In this document: in pieces, positions 1 to 6,115 of the stretch
Numbering within the stretch: position 1 is the first letter of the stretch
Layout: every line of letters starts with the position of its first letter
From: an uncultured Veillonella sp.
Lineage (GTDB): Bacteria > Bacillota_C > Negativicutes > Veillonellales > Veillonellaceae
Direction of reading: 5' to 3'
Length of the DNA: 6,739 bases
Assembly (NCBI GenBank): GCA_900765235.1
Contig: CAAFRK010000063.1
Coordinates: forward strand, 1-6,739
Notes under the pieces: generated by a model
Seen by the model: only the letters and a program-made list of their open reading frames with translations
Told to the model about the DNA's origin: nothing
The model's database searches: none
Program-made: the position numbers and the translations under genes

Positions 1-3
1 CAA

Positions 4-39
4 AAAAGGACTATACGAGATATCTCGTATAGTCCTTTT
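4..39 (-). terminator. Rho-independent terminator, perfect 36-bp palindrome
   Basis: The two 17-base arms (4-20 and 23-39, with TA at the centre) are exactly complementary, AAAAGGACTATACGAGA against its reverse complement. On the minus strand the hairpin ends in a run of six T (2-7), and it lies about 65 bases after the stop of the MFS transporter gene, so it should end that transcript. The T-run is nearly symmetrical (TTTT then AATTT on the plus strand), so it may also stop transcription entering from the left. Confidence 0.85.
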
Positions 40-103
40 AATTTAGTTGTAAAATCTGCCTGCTAGAACCAGTCTGAATTCACCACCATCAATAACTTAC
101 ATT

Positions 104-1354
104 CTATGCAAGTTTACCATTGCGTTTACGATTTCTAATTTGTTCTTCTTCAGCACGAGCTTTCAAAGAAAGATCTTTTTCAGTGCCTACATAACGACCA
201 TATAAGAAATAGTAAGCAACGAAGGCAAGAAGTGCTACTACAACAGTAACATGGAACATGCTTGTATAGCCTACCACCTCTTTAATGGCACCTAAGATGT
301 ATGGACCAAAACCTAAGCCCATATCTAAAGCAATGAAGTATGTAGATGTAGCAACACCAATACGGTGAACCGGTACGATTTTAACAGTTACGGCTTGACC
401 GTTTGACATAAATGTACCATAACCAAGGCCAACAAACACAGCAGACAAGAGTATAAGCCATGTAGAGTGAGCGATGGATAATAAGAAAATACCAAGTGCT
501 AAAGATATGAAGCAAGGGTAAAGAACGAAGTTTTCCCCTTTCATATCAAATACAATACCAAGTAATGGTCTTGTTATCGTAATAACTACAGCATACACAA
601 CAAAGAAGAATGTACCTGCTAAGATAAGATTTAAATCTTTTGTATAGGCTGCCATAAAACCGATAACACCAGAGTATGCAAAACCCACTAGTATAGAAAC
701 AAGACTAATAGAATTCATACGTGGTTCGATATAATCGGAAATTTTAATGCCTTTATGTTCTTCAGAATCAATATCGAGCTTAGGTTCATCAAATTTCATG
801 ATAACGGAACCAATACCACAAAGGATGATAAGCGCAACACAGAAGGCAATGATAAAGTCATAGCCAAGGCTATGTAGCATTAAAATCCCTAAGAACGGAC
901 CTACCGCAGCGGCAAGAGATGTAGATAAACCATAGTAGTTAATCCCTTCACCACGACGTGACATAGGAATAATAGCCGCTACGATTGTACTTGTAGCTGT
1001 AGATGTAATACCGTAAGCAAAACCATTTAAGAAACGAACACTGTCGAGCATCAATAAATTAGGTGTATAGAAGTACATGGCTGTTGAAACCAAATAAATT
1101 AACAAACCTAGGTATAGCATCTTACGACAGCCTAAGATGCTAATAAACCGTCCCGCTAACAAACGAGCAACAACGGTACCAATAATATAAATACCAACGG
1201 CCAAGCCAGCTTGACTTGCTGTAGCATGAAGATTATCCTTTGCTACTACCGCAATAATAACGATTAATAAGTAATAAATCAAAAATACTAAGAAATTAAT
1301 CAAAGTATCGAGGACAAAGGATCTTGTCCATAAGGCTTCTTTAGCCTTATCCAT
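104..1354 (-). CDS. Major facilitator superfamily (MFS) transporter, 12 membrane segments
   Basis: This 416-residue protein should be an inner-membrane secondary transporter, probably a proton-driven efflux or uptake carrier; the substrate cannot be read from the sequence. It has the usual MFS length and two six-helix halves, separated by a charged loop at about residues 190-213 (KFDEPKLDIDSEEHKG). Motif A is G68-RFISILG75-CRK78, with serine at position 72 where an aspartate is usual. Motif B begins at R107 (RFLNG), and the motif C-like helix runs G142 to G152-PFLG156. The C-terminus is basic and cytoplasmic. The ATG start has GGAG eight bases upstream. The gene appears monocistronic: it has its own candidate promoter (1407-1434) and terminator (4-39). 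It resembles general AraJ/YfcJ-like drug or metabolite exporters, and a metallophore exporter is also possible. The family is sure; the substrate is unknown. Confidence 0.9.
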   Translation of the reverse strand: MDKAKEALWTRSFVLDTLINFLVFLIYYLLIVIIAVVAKDNLHATASQAGLAVGIYIIGTVVARLLAGRFISILGCRKMLYLGLLIYLVSTAMYFYTPNLLMLDSVRFLNGFAYGITSTATSTIVAAIIPMSRRGEGINYYGLSTSLAAAVGPFLGILMLHSLGYDFIIAFCVALIILCGIGSVIMKFDEPKLDIDSEEHKGIKISDYIEPRMNSISLVSILVGFAYSGVIGFMAAYTKDLNLILAGTFFFVVYAVVITITRPLLGIVFDMKGENFVLYPCFISLALGIFLLSIAHSTWLILLSAVFVGLGYGTFMSNGQAVTVKIVPVHRIGVATSTYFIALDMGLGFGPYILGAIKEVVGYTSMFHVTVVVALLAFVAYYFLYGRYVGTEKDLSLKARAEEEQIRNRKRNGKLA

Positions 1355-1380
1355 AATATCAACTCCATTTTCTTAAACTA

Positions 1381-1400
1381 TTGTCAACCATTTGCGACAA
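1381..1400 (-). promoter_or_regulatory. Possible operator dyad at the MFS transcription start
   Basis: The arms TTGTC (1381-1385) and GACAA (1396-1400) form an inverted repeat with a 10-base gap. It begins about 7 bases after the candidate -10 box, at the expected +1, where a bound repressor would block initiation. The arms are only 5 bp, so chance is not excluded. No regulator gene adjoins it. Confidence 0.25.
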
Positions 1401-1406
1401 CGATTA

Positions 1407-1434
1407 ATTATAAACCTCTCATTCTAGAAATCAA
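1407..1434 (-). promoter_or_regulatory. Candidate sigma-A promoter of the MFS transporter gene
   Basis: On the minus strand, -35 TTGATT (1429-1434) and a perfect -10 TATAAT (1407-1412) are separated by 16 bases. The expected start is near 1400, giving an untranslated leader of about 45 bases before the ATG at 1354. This is the best promoter match in the gap between the MFS gene and the glycosylase gene. Confidence 0.55.
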
Positions 1435-1544
1435 GAACTAAAATGTTATACAGCTCATTACTTTTATTTATAACAAGATATGTGTAATCAATTATAATAT
1501 AGACATATCCATTTTTATAACTCACATTAATTTTTGATAATAAA
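1435..1544. other. AT-rich intergenic stretch with no gene
   Basis: The whole gap from 1355 to 1673 is 319 bases. It holds the MFS ribosome binding site and promoter at one end and the glycosylase terminator at 1545-1602. The remaining part is very AT-rich. I see only a loose inverted repeat GTTATA (1445-1450) / TATAAC (1469-1474) and no open frame with a ribosome binding site on either strand. Confidence 0.5.
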
Positions 1545-1602
1545 AACACCTTTGATCGTTTATATTGTATCCTTAAAGATACGATATAACATCAAAGGTG
1601 TT
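1545..1602 (-). terminator. Tall two-part hairpin terminator of the glycosylase gene
   Basis: An outer 12-bp stem (1545-1556 with 1591-1602, AACACCTTTGAT and its complement) encloses an inner 12-base stem (1560-1571 with 1578-1589, one non-Watson-Crick pair) with a six-base loop. On the minus strand it is followed by TTTTTATTAT, as in an intrinsic terminator, 71 bases past the glycosylase stop codon. The mispair would be U·G in a plus-strand RNA and A·C in the minus-strand RNA, so the inner stem folds slightly better in a plus transcript, but no plus-strand gene is present to use it. Confidence 0.8.
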
Positions 1603-1673
1603 ATTTATTGATATTTAGTTAATGCCCCTTCTATATAGCAGGTATATCCATATGCTCTACATCTCTATACAGA

Positions 1674-2267
1674 TTACTTTGTCTGTAATCCACAAGCCTT
1701 AAAAAAGTTTTTATAGGCTTCAGCCTTTTTAGCAAGGCTCAATGGATATGCACGAGATGTTGATGGCAATCGTGTTAACGTCAATTCGCGACCGTTAAAC
1801 ACAAAAGGAATTGTCTCCCCTGTTTTAGGCATTTTAACCTTTTCTGGTAAAAGGCTCAACAAGATTTCTGTGGCCTTACCGCCTGTAGTACCAATGTGTT
1901 TACAGTCTGGAATTTGTTCCAACACCTCTGCCAATGGTACAGGTTCAACAACCTTAAGAAATGCATCTGATGCATTCCCCTTTTCGCGTATAGCTTTTAA
2001 TACAGTAGGACAAGAAGCAATCCCCGCTTCAGATAAGAACGCCTTAATCTTATCCGCATCAAAGGCTTTTTCCTCACCTTTTCTAAAGTGTTCCTTATCA
2101 TCAAAGAATACTAAACCATACACGCGCCACATGTCATTTTGAAAGTTAGGATAATGAAATTCCATAGATCGCTTTTCGGAAGTTGGTGGGAATGTTCCCA
2201 TCATCATCACCGTCGTGTTCTTTGGCAAGAACGGTGGAAATGGTCTAGTTTCAATTGTTTCTGCCAC
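1674..2267 (-). CDS. Uracil-DNA glycosylase superfamily protein
   Basis: This 197-residue cytosolic protein is probably a DNA repair glycosylase that removes a deaminated or mismatched base, the first step of base excision repair. It matches the pattern I know from Bacteroides proteins annotated as uracil-DNA glycosylase family: N-terminal RPFPPFLP (8-15), a strand leading to motif I MGTFPPTSEKRSM (23-35), then FHYPNFQNDMW (37-47), GIASCPTV with GNASDAFLKVVEP (82-109), GTTGGKA (126-132), and the DNA-intercalating motif II LPSTSRAYPL (167-176). Motif I lacks the catalytic Asn or Asp at the usual place; N41 or N44 could take that role, as I recall for hypoxanthine-DNA glycosylase. The start is GTG with AAGGGG about 10 bases upstream; an in-frame TGA four codons before that (2274-2276) rules out a longer protein. 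It has its own promoter and terminator. The family is fairly sure; the substrate base is not. Confidence 0.78.
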   Translation of the reverse strand: MAETIETRPFPPFLPKNTTVMMMGTFPPTSEKRSMEFHYPNFQNDMWRVYGLVFFDDKEHFRKGEEKAFDADKIKAFLSEAGIASCPTVLKAIREKGNASDAFLKVVEPVPLAEVLEQIPDCKHIGTTGGKATEILLSLLPEKVKMPKTGETIPFVFNGRELTLTRLPSTSRAYPLSLAKKAEAYKNFFKACGLQTK

Positions 2268-2313
2268 AAAGCATCAACCCCTTTCACAATCTAGTATGAA
2301 CTCAACTTTCAGC

Positions 2314-2342
2314 ATAATATATGAACTATATCACATATCCAA
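2314..2342 (-). promoter_or_regulatory. Candidate promoter of the glycosylase gene, with flanking direct repeats
   Basis: Minus-strand -35 TTGGAT (2337-2342) and -10 TATTAT (2314-2319) are 17 bases apart, and transcription should start near 2307. An 8-base direct repeat, TATGAACT on the plus strand, occurs at 2320-2327 (touching the -10 box) and 2295-2302 (just after the start), 25 bases apart. I find no terminator between this site and the permease stop at 2403, so read-through from the permease gene is also possible. Confidence 0.45.
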
Positions 2343-2402
2343 ATCCATTAACTAACAGACCAAGCATTACATCAGTAGTCACGTACTAATCATATACAGT
2401 CT

Positions 2403-3341
2403 TTATTGACCGATTGGTTGAGATACTAATGTATTAATATGATCAAATCCTACTGGTGTAGGAGATACGAGATACAAGCATACAACAGCCGCTACAGCAA
2501 AGCCAATCGCTAAGTAGGAGAAGCTGCCATGACGTGGAAACTCATACATTCCAAAGAGACGAATACCAATAGCCGCACCAATAGCGGTAATCAAGGATGG
2601 TATGGAGAAGATATTGTAAACACCAAATACCACCATAAGACCAGCGTATCCACCAACTACAGTAATCATTGGTAACATGCGGTCCATTGGATTTGGAATG
2701 GAACGTGTAAGCGCTGCTGGATAATAAGAGGCTTCTACGCCAAACATACCCAAGAACAAGTTGAAGTCAGCCCAAATTGTTTCCCATGCACTTCTAAAAG
2801 CATCTCGATGGTTGCCTACATACCACGCAAAACCTGTAATAATTAAGATAGCTAAACCAGCACAGATGAAATAGTATTCACTAGGAATTTTAGGGCCCGC
2901 ATAAGCACCTACAGCAGTTACAACAGCACTTAAAACGGATGTAACAATAACGCGATGCAAGCGAGGTCGCTTATTTTCAGGAATGCGTTTGTATACAGTA
3001 GCTAACAATTCTAGTACAAAGCAGGCCATAAAGATAGCAATTCCTGCCGCTGGTACAAAGAACGCCGCAACTAAGCTCAAAATAAATGGAATACATAAGC
3101 GCCATTTAGGGAATAATACAAGATCTTTATAATCTAAACGAACATCTTGTGTCTCCATTGTAAAGTTGTTGTACACTACAAAGAGTAGCATAAAGGCAAT
3201 AACATCAATAGCATTAGCGCCCCAAATCAATAGCGTTGGTACGATAATCATCGACAAGGCCACCCCAGATACACGGGACAAACCAGCGGCAGCTATGCCA
3301 AGTAAGAAAAACGGTATTAAAGCAGATATAATTTCAAGCAT
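2403..3341 (-). CDS. Polytopic membrane protein, probable TauE/SafE-type (TSUP) permease
   Basis: This 312-residue integral membrane protein has about eight to ten hydrophobic segments. It probably carries a small anion or sulfur compound across the inner membrane, as TSUP permeases do. The N-terminal part (FFLLGIAAAGLSRVSG, then a VALSMIIVPTLL helix, about residues 11-37) has the small-residue helix and following strand seen at the start of TauE/SafE repeats. A second half begins near FGVEASYYPAAL, and the C-terminal helices (ITAIGAAIGIRLFG, then a final helix) match the usual ending. The longest frame starts at a GTG at 3389, but no good ribosome site precedes it. GGGAGG lies 5-7 bases before the ATG at 3341, and the upstream codons DGRNI are simply that site read as protein, so I start here. 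It follows the five-HTH gene by 54 bases. Sequence resemblance to TSUP is weak, and another permease family is possible. Confidence 0.65.
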   Translation of the reverse strand: MLEIISALIPFFLLGIAAAGLSRVSGVALSMIIVPTLLIWGANAIDVIAFMLLFVVYNNFTMETQDVRLDYKDLVLFPKWRLCIPFILSLVAAFFVPAAGIAIFMACFVLELLATVYKRIPENKRPRLHRVIVTSVLSAVVTAVGAYAGPKIPSEYYFICAGLAILIITGFAWYVGNHRDAFRSAWETIWADFNLFLGMFGVEASYYPAALTRSIPNPMDRMLPMITVVGGYAGLMVVFGVYNIFSIPSLITAIGAAIGIRLFGMYEFPRHGSFSYLAIGFAVAAVVCLYLVSPTPVGFDHINTLVSQPIGQ

Positions 3342-3370
3342 AATATTCCTCCCATCATTGTATAAATTTA

Positions 3371-3399
3371 AGTATATAGTATCTACCACGCTACATCAA
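3371..3399 (-). promoter_or_regulatory. Candidate internal promoter for the permease gene
   Basis: On the minus strand, -35 TTGATG (3394-3399) and -10 TATACT (3371-3376) are exactly 17 bases apart. The -35 box overlaps the stop codon of the five-HTH gene. The start would be near 3364, leaving a leader of about 23 bases before the ATG at 3341. If real, the permease can be transcribed apart from the upstream regulator. Confidence 0.45.
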
Positions 3400-4127
3400 G
3401 GAGAGATATATTTTTTCATAGCTAGCCGCTTTCTTACAGCAGAAGTAGAGCAACCCATCATCTGTGCAATTTTAGCAACACCATAGCCTTGAGCACGTAA
3501 GTTTTTTATTCTATTTTCGTCTAATTCCAATGTATTTGAACGAATTTCTATGCCTTGTTCCCGCAAGTAAATCGCCACCGTAGAGCCCCGTATCCCATAG
3601 GCCAAACCTATATCATCTGTACTCATATGATGATGAATATACAAGTACGCCATCTCGTCTACCTTTTTATTGTTTTGCATTTTCGGTATTGTACACATCC
3701 CCATATGTCTCAGTATATGATGTACCTTCCATCGGGATATACCATACATGCGGGCAATAGAATCCGATGTATTTCCACTTTTATAAGCCCTACAAATACG
3801 AACCGGATCGATAGCTATATTCTTTGACGATCGTTGACAAGCCAATCCATATTCTTTCATACGGCTTGCCATCGTCGTAATCGATACATTATAGCGCTTT
3901 GCTAGCGAGTGCAAAGACCACTTTCCAGATTCATATAGAGCTTGTACATGAACCATATTAAGATCCTTCTTCAAAGGTCTTCGATCGATTTCATACTCCT
4001 TCATGCGGCGCATAATAGTATCTACACTGCACTGAAAATACTCTGCTACATCGCGAATACTCCACTGTTTCTCTACGTATAATTGTTCCAATAACTGTTT
4101 AGGTATAACGCGTACATTACGATACAT
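3396..4127 (-). CDS. Protein of five tandem helix-turn-helix units, putative DNA-binding regulator
   Basis: The 243 residues consist almost entirely of five HTH units of about 48 residues: roughly 8-50, 56-98, 104-147, 153-196 and 198-240. The small residue of the first helix recurs at A28, A76, A125, G174 and A221. The turns are F31-QCS34, Y79-NVS82, Y128-GIS131, Y177-GIR180 and M224-GCS227, and recognition helices such as TIMRRMKEY (37-45) and TMASRMKEY (85-93) follow. Units 1 and 2 are the most alike (WS at 22 and 70, RMKEY in both), which suggests internal duplication. The units resemble the small HTH of Hin-type recombinases and sigma region 4, but there is no catalytic, ligand-binding or dimerisation domain. 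It is probably a cytosolic DNA-binding protein, with the permease behind it as a possible target. The ATG has AAAGGTGAT upstream, an excellent ribosome site. I do not recognise a named family member. Confidence 0.8.
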   Translation of the reverse strand: MYRNVRVIPKQLLEQLYVEKQWSIRDVAEYFQCSVDTIMRRMKEYEIDRRPLKKDLNMVHVQALYESGKWSLHSLAKRYNVSITTMASRMKEYGLACQRSSKNIAIDPVRICRAYKSGNTSDSIARMYGISRWKVHHILRHMGMCTIPKMQNNKKVDEMAYLYIHHHMSTDDIGLAYGIRGSTVAIYLREQGIEIRSNTLELDENRIKNLRAQGYGVAKIAQMMGCSTSAVRKRLAMKKYISP

Positions 4128-4166
4128 AATATCACCTTTCCTTGTGGACGAACTCCTTTCCCTATT

Positions 4167-4195
4167 ATTGTGAAAGTTCCATCAAGAAAAGACAA
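4167..4195 (-). promoter_or_regulatory. Weak candidate promoter of the five-HTH gene
   Basis: Minus-strand -35 TTGTCT (4190-4195) and -10 CACAAT (4167-4172) are 17 bases apart, each matching consensus at four of six bases. The site begins immediately after the T-rich tail of the flotillin operon terminator, so it is the only space for an independent promoter. A loose inverted repeat CTTTC (4157-4161) / GAAAG (4172-4176) spans the region around and after the -10 box. Confidence 0.28.
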
Positions 4196-4199
4196 TATA

Positions 4200-4245
4200 A
4201 AAGAGGTTCCTAATAGTCACATAGGTGACCAATAGGAACCTCTTT
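4200..4245 (-). terminator. Terminator of the nfeD-floA operon
   Basis: A 13-bp perfect outer stem (4200-4212 with 4233-4245, AAAGAGGTTCCTA and its complement) encloses a second 5-bp stem GTCAC (4216-4220) / GTGAC (4225-4229) with a four-base loop. On the minus strand it is followed by TTTTATATTGTC. It lies 128 bases after the stop of the third operon gene and separates that operon from the five-HTH gene. Confidence 0.8.
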
Positions 4246-4330
4246 CCATATGTAATTATATGCACCACATACGATAGGTGTAATTTTAGTTGCTATCACA
4301 ATATCGGGGCATAAACCATCCATATTCTAC

Positions 4331-4348
4331 GTACTAAGAAACTAGTAC
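4331..4348. repeat. Inverted repeat in the 3' untranslated region
   Basis: GTACTA (4331-4336) and TAGTAC (4343-4348) form a perfect 6-bp stem with a six-base loop, about 25 bases past the stop of the third operon gene. No T-run follows on either strand, so it is not a terminator by itself; it might protect or process the end of the mRNA. The rest of 4246-4373 shows nothing I can name. Confidence 0.35.
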
Positions 4349-4373
4349 TACATTTTATTACTAACCTTTTTGA

Positions 4374-5114
4374 TTAGCGATATCTCCGTTCAAGAGCTTT
4401 AGGCTTACCTAAAATGATAGACCATTTCATCCCTTCTTTTAGGGCATGATTAGCTTTTCGTTTACGAGTTGAAGTTACAGCTGGGGTAGTTGTAACGCCT
4501 ACACTCTCAAGAAGTACTCGACCCTCTTTAGATGCTTTATCGCGTTTAAACTCAGCCAATCGTTCTGTTAAGGAAGGACCTGTAACAGATTCTCGAGCCG
4601 AACGAGTCGTACTAGTACTAAAGCTAGTTGATTTACTTGAGGTTTTCTTGGATGAACCATGAGTACCTTGTTGCGTTGTAGACGCTTCATCGTAATGATC
4701 CTTAGAAGCTAAAACTGTTTGAGTTTTATCATTACTTGGATGCACTTCAACATGTTTTTCAGATGTCTCCGTATCATCATATTGAAACAGTCTTCCGCCC
4801 TTTTTTCGTAAAGGAGCCTCAGGATGCTGATTTTCAATCGGTCTATTTTTAAATATTTCTCGATAGAAATCATCATCATACAACAAATCCTCAGGCGAAG
4901 GTTCTACAGGCTTTTTCTCTATGGAGATACCATATTCACGCTCCATATCCTCCCAAGTCTGGCCGGAACTAGAACTTTCATAGTTATCATAGTCATCAGA
5001 CTCTTCTGTATTCTTACTTTTTATAATGGAAAAAGCAATATACGCGATGATACCTAGAACAAATATAGGGTTATGCGAAAAGATAGATAGCACAGAAGAC
5101 AAAATAGAGTCCAT
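4374..5114 (-). CDS. Membrane-anchored low-complexity protein of unknown function in the flotillin operon
   Basis: I do not recognise this 246-residue protein. One hydrophobic helix lies at about residues 16-31 (PIFVLGIIAYIAFSII), followed by KSK, so the rest is probably cytoplasmic. An acidic stretch (36-46) leads to TWEDMEREYGISIEKK (53-68) and EDLLYDDDFYREIF (75-88), which could form short helices. Residues 145-178 are rich in Ser and Thr and probably disordered. A basic tail (217-220 RKRK) leads to a distinctive C-terminus, WSIILGKPKAL (231-241), the part most likely to be conserved and to bind a partner. AGGAG lies 5 bases before the ATG, and this site overlaps the floA stop codon, so translation is probably coupled to floA. 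The position corresponds to yqfB in Bacillus subtilis, but there is no visible likeness. A role with FloA is inferred from the operon only. Confidence 0.75.
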   Translation of the reverse strand: MDSILSSVLSIFSHNPIFVLGIIAYIAFSIIKSKNTEESDDYDNYESSSSGQTWEDMEREYGISIEKKPVEPSPEDLLYDDDFYREIFKNRPIENQHPEAPLRKKGGRLFQYDDTETSEKHVEVHPSNDKTQTVLASKDHYDEASTTQQGTHGSSKKTSSKSTSFSTSTTRSARESVTGPSLTERLAEFKRDKASKEGRVLLESVGVTTTPAVTSTRKRKANHALKEGMKWSIILGKPKALERRYR

Positions 5115-5122
5115 AGCTACTC

Positions 5123-6079
5123 CTATTCACTATCTGCTAAGTTTTCACGCATTTTAGTGTCTGCAATAATATTATTCATATTGTAGTAATCCATAACACC
5201 AAGATTACCGTTTCTGAAAGCTTCTGCCAATGCTTTAGGTACTTCAGCTTGCGCTTCCACAACCTTAGCTTGCATGTCTTGTGTTTTAGCACGCATTTCT
5301 TGTTCTGTCGCAACAGCCATAGCACGGCGTTCTTCGGCACGAGCTTGAGCGATTTTCTTATCCGCTTCCGCTTGGTCAGTTTGTAATTGAGCACCGATGT
5401 TACGTCCTACATCTACGTCCGCAATATCAATGGACAAGATTTCAAATGCAGTACCCGCATCAAGACCTTTACCCAATACAGTACGGGAGATGTGATCTGG
5501 ATTTTCCAATACATCTGTATGCTCTTCAGAGGAACCTACAGTTGTTACGATACCTTCACCAACGCGGGCGATAATCGTAGCTTCACCAGCACCACCAACG
5601 AGGCGGTCAATATTAGCACGTACAGTTACACGAGCACGAACCTTGAGTTCGATACCATTTTTTGCTACTGCAGAGATAATTGGTGTTTCAATCACCTTAG
5701 GGTTAACGGACATTTGAACCGCTTCCAATACATCACGACCTGCAAGGTCGATAGCTGCAGAACGTTCGAATGTCAAAGGAATAGATGCACGTTCAGCGGC
5801 GATCAAAGCATCTACAACGCGATCAACGTCACCACCTGCAAGGTAATGCGCTTCAAGCTGATTTACATTAACATCAAGACCTGCTTTATTAGCTTTAATC
5901 AAAGGCATTACGATTTGGGATGGATTTACACGACGCAAGCGCATGCCTACGAGTGTAAAGATTCCAACATTAACGCCTGCTGCAAGAGCAGATACCCAAA
6001 GGCCTAATGGCACAACATACAAGAACACCATAATCCCAATCAGTAGAATGGGAATCAAGATTAAAATACCTACATCCAT
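5123..6079 (-). CDS. floA: Flotillin-like protein FloA, membrane microdomain scaffold
   Basis: This is a bacterial flotillin that oligomerises on the inner face of the membrane and organises functional microdomains and membrane fluidity. The sequence matches my memory of Bacillus subtilis FloA (YqfA, about 331 residues) over nearly its whole length. Features are an N-terminal hydrophobic hairpin (about 3-46), [13 protein letters not shown] (42-54), [35 protein letters not shown], then [33 protein letters not shown] in the PHB/SPFH core, and an Ala/Glu-rich coiled coil from about 232 to 288. The C-terminal tail is shorter than in Bacillus. The open frame could begin at an ATG at 6091, but nothing like a ribosome site precedes it. 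GGAGG at 6085-6089 sits five bases before the ATG at 6079, giving 318 residues, which I prefer. It lies 36 bases after the nfeD-like gene and directly before the unknown third gene. Confidence 0.95.
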   Translation of the reverse strand: MDVGILILIPILLIGIMVFLYVVPLGLWVSALAAGVNVGIFTLVGMRLRRVNPSQIVMPLIKANKAGLDVNVNQLEAHYLAGGDVDRVVDALIAAERASIPLTFERSAAIDLAGRDVLEAVQMSVNPKVIETPIISAVAKNGIELKVRARVTVRANIDRLVGGAGEATIIARVGEGIVTTVGSSEEHTDVLENPDHISRTVLGKGLDAGTAFEILSIDIADVDVGRNIGAQLQTDQAEADKKIAQARAEERRAMAVATEQEMRAKTQDMQAKVVEAQAEVPKALAEAFRNGNLGVMDYYNMNNIIADTKMRENLADSE

Positions 6080-6115
6080 AATAACCTCCATTATATACGA
6101 CGATGTGGTGAAAGC

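Noticed and set aside
2343..2402. Search for a terminator after the permease gene
   Set aside because: Only 4-base complementarities are present and no T-run follows, so none is called; the permease transcript may run on into the glycosylase gene.
3555..3827. A 90-codon plus-strand frame inside the five-HTH gene
   Set aside because: It lies opposite a gene with clear repeats and a strong ribosome site, and its translation is Met/His/Tyr-rich with no recognisable fold.
4210..4323. A 37-codon open frame on the minus strand after the third operon gene (starting MDGLCPDIV)
   Set aside because: There is no ribosome binding site before the ATG, and the frame runs into the terminator hairpin at 4200-4245. 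An open frame of this length is expected by chance.
4609..4618. Perfect palindrome GTACTAGTAC
   Set aside because: It lies in the Ser/Thr-rich coding stretch of the third operon gene, where repeated AGT/ACT codons readily create such palindromes.
5387..6007. A 206-codon open frame on the plus strand opposite floA
   Set aside because: It mirrors the strongly conserved floA coding sequence, is rich in Cys, Thr and Tyr as antisense frames are, and has no known domain.
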